Of a stretch of DNA of 64,000 nt, positions 59,869 to 64,000 are shown in pieces. The notes below the pieces were generated by a model, which saw only the letters and a program-made list of their open reading frames with translations, ran no database searches and had not been told where the DNA came from. The stretch comes from JAPLJM01 sp963708515 (GTDB taxonomy: Bacteria; Desulfobacterota; Syntrophia; Syntrophales; Fen-1087). The translations under genes were made by a program, and so were the position numbers. The DNA is taken from assembly GCA_963708515.1 (NCBI GenBank), contig CAVPSX010000018.1:62001-126000 (forward strand), read 5' to 3'. The first letter of the stretch is position 1, and each line of letters opens with the position of its first letter.

Positions 59869-60783
59869 CTACTCCCCCACGATCCGGACTTCCGTTTCCA
59901 GGACAATCCCCGTCTGCTTGAGGACCTCTTGCTGAATCCGCTCGATCAATGCCAGAATATCAGACGCCGTTGCGCCGCCCGTATTGACAATGAAGTTTCC
60001 GTGTTTTTCCGATATTCTCGCACCGCCTATGGCCATTCCCTTGAGCCCCGCCGCTTCAATCAAAAGGCCCGCGGGATGCCCGGCAGGATTCTTGAATATC
60101 GACCCTGCACTCGGATAATTTAATGGATGCTTTTGCCTCCGCTGTCCCAGAATCTCGTCTATCCGCTGCCGGATGCTTTGGGGGTTGCCATGCTCGAGGC
60201 GGAAAACAGCACCCAGAACGATTGTCCCCTCCGGAACGTTAAGCCTTCTATATTCAAAAGGAAGATCCTTGCGCAGCCAGTCCTTCGCAACAGCCTGATC
60301 GTCCATCAGTGTCGCTTTGTGCATGACATCCTTGATTTCTTGCCCATACGCGCCGGCATTCATCATGACCGCTCCCCCCACGCTTCCCGGAATACCGGCA
60401 CAGAACGCTATGCCGTCAAGCGCCCGCTCTGCTGTCAGAAGGACCAGTTCAGCCAGAGAAACACCGGCTTGGACATCCACCATAACTCGATCCTGATCCC
60501 CCTGCCCCCAGTCAATACGGCAGAGGTCCTTCATGACGATGATGGCGCCCCGGTAACCCCCGTCCCGGAAAAGCAGATTGGTCCAGTTACCCACAACCAG
60601 AAAAGGATGGCCGCTGTTTCTGAAGAAAAGAACCAGTTTTTCAAGCGCGGCAATACTTTGCGGAAAGACCAGCGCATCGGCCCGACCACCGACCTTCAGC
60701 GATGTATAGCGATCCAGCGGTTCGTCAAAAAGAACCGGCCCGGTGGTTATCTCCCTCAATTTCTTCCGCGATGCCTGATCCAT
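59869..60783 (-). CDS. murB: UDP-N-acetylenolpyruvoylglucosamine reductase MurB
   Basis: 304 residues. FAD-binding motifs YTSLKVGGRADALVFP and GIPGSVGGAVMMNAGAYG, and the catalytic segment YPSAGSIFKNP with Ser and a later Glu in RISEKHGNFIVN, match MurB. It reduces the enolpyruvyl group in peptidoglycan precursor synthesis. Next to murC as in standard dcw clusters. Confidence 0.95.
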   Translation of the reverse strand: MDQASRKKLREITTGPVLFDEPLDRYTSLKVGGRADALVFPQSIAALEKLVLFFRNSGHPFLVVGNWTNLLFRDGGYRGAIIVMKDLCRIDWGQGDQDRVMVDVQAGVSLAELVLLTAERALDGIAFCAGIPGSVGGAVMMNAGAYGQEIKDVMHKATLMDDQAVAKDWLRKDLPFEYRRLNVPEGTIVLGAVFRLEHGNPQSIRQRIDEILGQRRQKHPLNYPSAGSIFKNPAGHPAGLLIEAAGLKGMAIGGARISEKHGNFIVNTGGATASDILALIERIQQEVLKQTGIVLETEVRIVGE

Positions 60784-60785
60784 GA

Positions 60786-62204
60786 TTATTTGCTGTCCTT
60801 ACGTTCGGTCGCTGCTGCACGCTTCAAAAATTCCTCCCCGACCTTCCAGACGTTGCCCGCCCCCTGGGTAATGATCACATCGGAGGCCCTGGCAATTTTC
60901 AGCAGGTGATCCACAATCCCCTCGAACCCTGAAATATAGACGGCGTCGGGATGCCCGCTCTGTCGAATCCCCTCCGTCAGGCCGGCCGCATCCACTCCTG
61001 CAATGGCCCTTTCACTGGCGGCATAAATATCCGTAATGATAAGGTGATCCGCACCCGGAAAGGCTGACAGGAACTCCTGAAAGAGCTTCTGCGTCCGTGT
61101 ATAACGATGCGGCTGAAACACCACAATCACTCTGCCCTTCCAGACTTGCCTGGCCGCTGTCAGGGTTTCGAGGATTTCCGTCGGATGATGGCCATAGTCA
61201 TCAACCACCGTTACCTCCCGGACCTTCCCCTTGACCTCCAGCCGTCGTCCTACACCCTCATATCGCAGCAACCCTTCCCGGATGGCGTCAAAGGGCATAT
61301 CCAGTTCGCGGGCAGCAGCAATCGTCGCCAAGGCATTGGCCACATTAAATCGCCCCGGAACCTTCAAGGTCACGTCACCCAGTCGTTCCTCTCTGGCGTA
61401 AACAGAGAAGACCGATACCGGACCCTGAAGGACAACGTCTTTGGCCCGATAATCCGCCGGCGAGGTCAGGCTGTAAGTGATGGCCCTGCGCTGGATGTCC
61501 GGCAGAATCGCCTGCACATTGGGATCGTCAATACACAAAATGGTGGCTCCGTAAAAAGGTACAATGTTCGCAAATTTCAAAAAAGCCGCTTTGATCTCTT
61601 CAATGTCCCGGTAATAATCGAGATGTTCCCTGTCGATGTTGGTGATCACAGCCAGACAGGGCGTTAATTTCAGAAAGGAGCCGTCGCTTTCATCCGCCTC
61701 GGCCACAATCACCTCACCATCACCGATCTTGGCATTGCTCCCGATGCTGGCGAGTTTCCCGCCGATGACCATGGTGGGATCGAATCCGCCGTGGGCCAGA
61801 ACCGTTGAAATCATGGAGGTCGTGGTCGTTTTTCCATGGCTGCCGGAAACGGCGACGGAAAATTTCATTTTCAGCAGTTCGGCCAGCATTTCCGCGCGGG
61901 GAATGATGGGAATGTTTCTCCTGTGGGCTTCCAGCACCTCGGGATTATCCGCCTTCACTGCTGTGGAGATCACCACCACATCGGCCTCACCGATATGAGA
62001 CGCCTTGTGGCCCTGAAAAACCTCGGCGCCAAGCGTTGACAGTCGCTGCGTGATGTCGGAGGAATGGAGATCGGATCCGGTGATGACATAGCCCAGATTG
62101 AGCAGGACTTCGGCAATGCCGCTCATTCCGATGCCGCCGATTCCGACAAAATGAATTTTTCTGATTTTCCGCTGCATCGTGTCGGTTCGCTTTGTCTTAG
62201 CCAT
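60786..62204 (-). CDS. murC: UDP-N-acetylmuramate-L-alanine ligase MurC
   Basis: 472 residues. N-terminal UDP-binding HFVGIGGIGMSGIAEVLLN, the ATP loop VSGSHGKTTTTSM and DDYGHHPTE of Mur ligases are all present. I placed the start at ATG 62204, overlapping murG by 8 bp; ATG 62177 is the alternative. The much longer open frame upstream is murG in another frame. Confidence 0.95.
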   Translation of the reverse strand: MAKTKRTDTMQRKIRKIHFVGIGGIGMSGIAEVLLNLGYVITGSDLHSSDITQRLSTLGAEVFQGHKASHIGEADVVVISTAVKADNPEVLEAHRRNIPIIPRAEMLAELLKMKFSVAVSGSHGKTTTTSMISTVLAHGGFDPTMVIGGKLASIGSNAKIGDGEVIVAEADESDGSFLKLTPCLAVITNIDREHLDYYRDIEEIKAAFLKFANIVPFYGATILCIDDPNVQAILPDIQRRAITYSLTSPADYRAKDVVLQGPVSVFSVYAREERLGDVTLKVPGRFNVANALATIAAARELDMPFDAIREGLLRYEGVGRRLEVKGKVREVTVVDDYGHHPTEILETLTAARQVWKGRVIVVFQPHRYTRTQKLFQEFLSAFPGADHLIITDIYAASERAIAGVDAAGLTEGIRQSGHPDAVYISGFEGIVDHLLKIARASDVIITQGAGNVWKVGEEFLKRAAATERKDSK

Positions 62205-63306
62205 GCGCCTCACCCATCCTGTTGTCTCCCTGCTGAACCAGGGCCAGGCAGGCATCCACGATGTCTGCCGCAGCCCGGATATTCCCCAACCCGGCGGACC
62301 GGATTTCCATCTCCCGAAGAAGTTCGGGGCTTTCATAATACCGCCTGATCGCATCGGCCAGTCGTGCGCCGGTCAATTCCTTTTCGGGAATCATTTCTGC
62401 CGCACCCGCCTGCACGAGCACTTCCGCATTTTTGGTCTGATGATCTTCCACCGCAGCGGGAAAGGGTATCAGAATGGACGCCTTCCCGGCGGCTGTAATT
62501 TCGGCAATCGAGGTGGCGCCGGCCCGGCAGACCAGCAAATCGGCCGTTTGATAGGCTGCCGCCATGTCCATGATAAACGGCAGCACCTCCGCCGTCGCGC
62601 CCTTCGCCTGATAGGCATGGGCCACCGCCTCCCGGTCTTTGCTTCCGGTCTGATGGAGAATGCGCAAACGATCCCTCAAGGGTCCCAGGTCGTCCTGCGC
62701 CTCGAGCATGGCCTGGTTGATGGCATGAGCCCCCTGGCTTCCCCCGAAGACAAGCAGGGTAAAGGGGCGATTGCGCTCTTTCGGTCGTTTCATTTCTGCT
62801 GCAAACCCTTGTCGGATTGGATTTCCCGACACCATGACTTTACGGGTATGGAACCACCGCCCGGTCTGCACGAAACTGACAAAGACCCTGTCAACCATCT
62901 TGCCCAGGATACGATTGGTCAGCCCCGGCAGCGCGTTCTGTTCAGCTATGGCCGTCCGAATGCCCAGCAGGCGGGCAGCCAATACCACCGGACCTGACGC
63001 ATATCCGCCGACCCCGATGACCAGTTCCGGGAAAAACTTCCGGATAATACGTAAAGACTGAATAAGGGCCCCCGGAAGGCGAAACATGGCGTCCAGAGAT
63101 TTCATCCATCCCTTCCCCTTGATGCCTTCAACATCTATGGTATCCAGTGAAAAACCCAAATCCCCTAAAACCCTCTTTTCAATGCCCTTATTGGTCCCCA
63201 CAAACAGAATCCGGTCACCCCGATTTCGTCGCAAAAATTCCTCCGCAATGGCAATCCCGGGAAAAAGATGGCCTCCCGTTCCTCCGCCTGCGATGATCAC
63301 ATTCAC
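62197..63306 (-). CDS. murG: UDP-GlcNAc transferase MurG
   Basis: 369 residues, GT-B glycosyltransferase. The glycine-rich loop AGGGTGGHLFPGIAIAEEF, GVGGYASGP, LVFGGSQGAHAIN and C-terminal CRAGATSIAEITAAG are diagnostic. It makes lipid II at the inner membrane. It lies between ftsW and murC. Confidence 0.96.
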   Translation of the reverse strand: MNVIIAGGGTGGHLFPGIAIAEEFLRRNRGDRILFVGTNKGIEKRVLGDLGFSLDTIDVEGIKGKGWMKSLDAMFRLPGALIQSLRIIRKFFPELVIGVGGYASGPVVLAARLLGIRTAIAEQNALPGLTNRILGKMVDRVFVSFVQTGRWFHTRKVMVSGNPIRQGFAAEMKRPKERNRPFTLLVFGGSQGAHAINQAMLEAQDDLGPLRDRLRILHQTGSKDREAVAHAYQAKGATAEVLPFIMDMAAAYQTADLLVCRAGATSIAEITAAGKASILIPFPAAVEDHQTKNAEVLVQAGAAEMIPEKELTGARLADAIRRYYESPELLREMEIRSAGLGNIRAAADIVDACLALVQQGDNRMGEAHG

Positions 63307-63332
63307 ATTTTTATACCGATCTTCCCTTTTTC

Positions 63333-64000
63333 TCAGGTGCGCACATGGGAAGAGATATTCAACAAAATCCCCACGGCCACCAGGCTCATAACCAGAGACG
63401 TCCCCCCATAACTCAGGAACGGCAGTGTCAATCCTTTCAGGGGAATCAGCCCCATCACGCCGGCAATATTGATAAAAGCCCCCATGGCCAGCACCATGGT
63501 GAGACCGGCGGCCAGCAGGGTCCCGAAGAGATCGGGGGCCCGGAAGGCGACCATGAAACCACGGATGACCAGGGTCGCAAAAAGAAGGACGACCACCGCC
63601 ACACCGACAAAACCGGTCTCCTCGGCAATGACCGACAGGATAAAATCCGTATGGGGTTCAGGCAGATAAAAGAGTTTCTGCATCCCGTCGCCGACCCCTA
63701 CGCCAAAAGCGCCGCCGGACCCGAAGGAGAGCAGCGATTGAATGATCTGAAAACCCTTGTTGCCGGGATCATTCCAGGGATTCAGAAAAACCTTGAGCCG
63801 ATCAATCCGGTAACTCTTGAACATGATCATCCAGACCGCCACCGGAATAAGCAGGGCCGTCAATCCGGCTAAATGCGTGATCCTGCATCCGGCCAGAAAG
63901 AGCATCAACATGAGAATCATGGCGATCATCACGGCTGCGCCGAAGTCCGGCTCCAAGGCAATCAGGACAAGGATGAAAAAGGTAACCAGCAGCGGTATCA
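63333..64000 (-). CDS. ftsW: FtsW (lipid II polymerase), partial
   Basis: The C-terminal 222 residues of a SEDS-family protein; the frame runs off the right edge. LEPDFGAAVMI, PEPHTDFILSVIAEETGFVG and LTLPFLSYGGTSLV are SEDS signatures with the catalytic Asp in the first. Many membrane helices. Its position next to murG identifies it as FtsW rather than RodA. Confidence 0.93.
   Translation of the reverse strand, partial: IPLLVTFFILVLIALEPDFGAAVMIAMILMLMLFLAGCRITHLAGLTALLIPVAVWMIMFKSYRIDRLKVFLNPWNDPGNKGFQIIQSLLSFGSGGAFGVGVGDGMQKLFYLPEPHTDFILSVIAEETGFVGVAVVVLLFATLVIRGFMVAFRAPDLFGTLLAAGLTMVLAMGAFINIAGVMGLIPLKGLTLPFLSYGGTSLVMSLVAVGILLNISSHVRT

Overview
The window looks like a chromosomal segment of a strictly anaerobic, acyl-CoA-metabolising member of the Desulfobacterota (former Deltaproteobacteria), most likely a Syntrophus/Smithella-type syntroph. 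The inference rests on gene content: an N-type (Na+-signature) ATP synthase operon, many beta-oxidation-like CoA enzymes, a radical 2-hydroxyacyl-CoA dehydratase/benzoyl-CoA reductase-type complex, a B12-dependent acyl-CoA mutase, several ferredoxin-like proteins and a large polyhydroxyalkanoate (PHA) gene set. I see no rRNA, tRNA or CRISPR array.

Layout. 1-5.4 kb (minus): part of an N-ATPase operon in the characteristic order atpD-C-Q-R-B-E-F, preceded by two tandem RsbRD-like sensor genes and a good sigma54 (-24/-12) promoter. 5.7-7.4 kb (minus): a long PHA synthase. 7.6-15.7 kb (plus): a catabolic module of SDR dehydrogenase, SCP2-type thiolase, DUF35 partner, two radical dehydratase/reductase subunits, two different ATPase activators and a MaoC hydratase. 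Facing it, at 15.7-19.0 kb (minus), are a split B12 mutase and its MeaB chaperone; the mutase differs from methylmalonyl-CoA mutase at key active-site positions. 19.2-24.5 kb: a vWA/OmpA lipoprotein, a frameshifted double hot-dog protein, an acyl-CoA synthetase and a ferredoxin-like protein lying between inverted copies of a 157-bp repeat. 24.7-31.0 kb: a chromosomal integron, with an integrase carrying an early stop codon, a co-oriented Pif1-like helicase with a WYL-like tail, and about five cassettes including two toxin-antitoxin pairs. 31-35.7 kb: mixed housekeeping genes. 35.9-42.9 kb: a PHA island (phaE-phaC-GAF on plus; phasin, PhaC-like and PhaE-like genes on minus; the phaR regulator). 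44-49.5 kb: mtaB-rnc-radical SAM-era-der. 49.6-54.7 kb: OsmC, a frameshifted ABC-F protein, a Crp/Fnr regulator, rubrerythrin and enoyl-CoA hydratase. 54.9-64 kb (minus): the division/cell-wall cluster ftsW-murG-murC-murB-ftsQ-ftsA-ftsZ followed by a B12-binding-type radical SAM gene.

How the parts may work together. The 7.6-19 kb genes together contain what is needed for thiolase condensation, carbon-skeleton rearrangement, radical dehydration, hydration, oxidation and thiolysis. I propose, as a testable inference only, that they form a module for a C6 rearrangement such as propionate dismutation to acetate plus butyrate. The PHA genes would store the hydroxyacyl-CoA intermediates, and the Na+ ATPase would couple to a sodium gradient.

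Two dispersed repeat families are visible: a 156-157-bp MITE-like inverted-repeat element (three full copies, one partial) and a short GGGGACAG...CTGTCCCC palindrome (three copies plus a variant). Three genes are broken by one-base shifts, two of them in C/G homopolymers, so assembly or sequencing error must be excluded before calling them pseudogenes.
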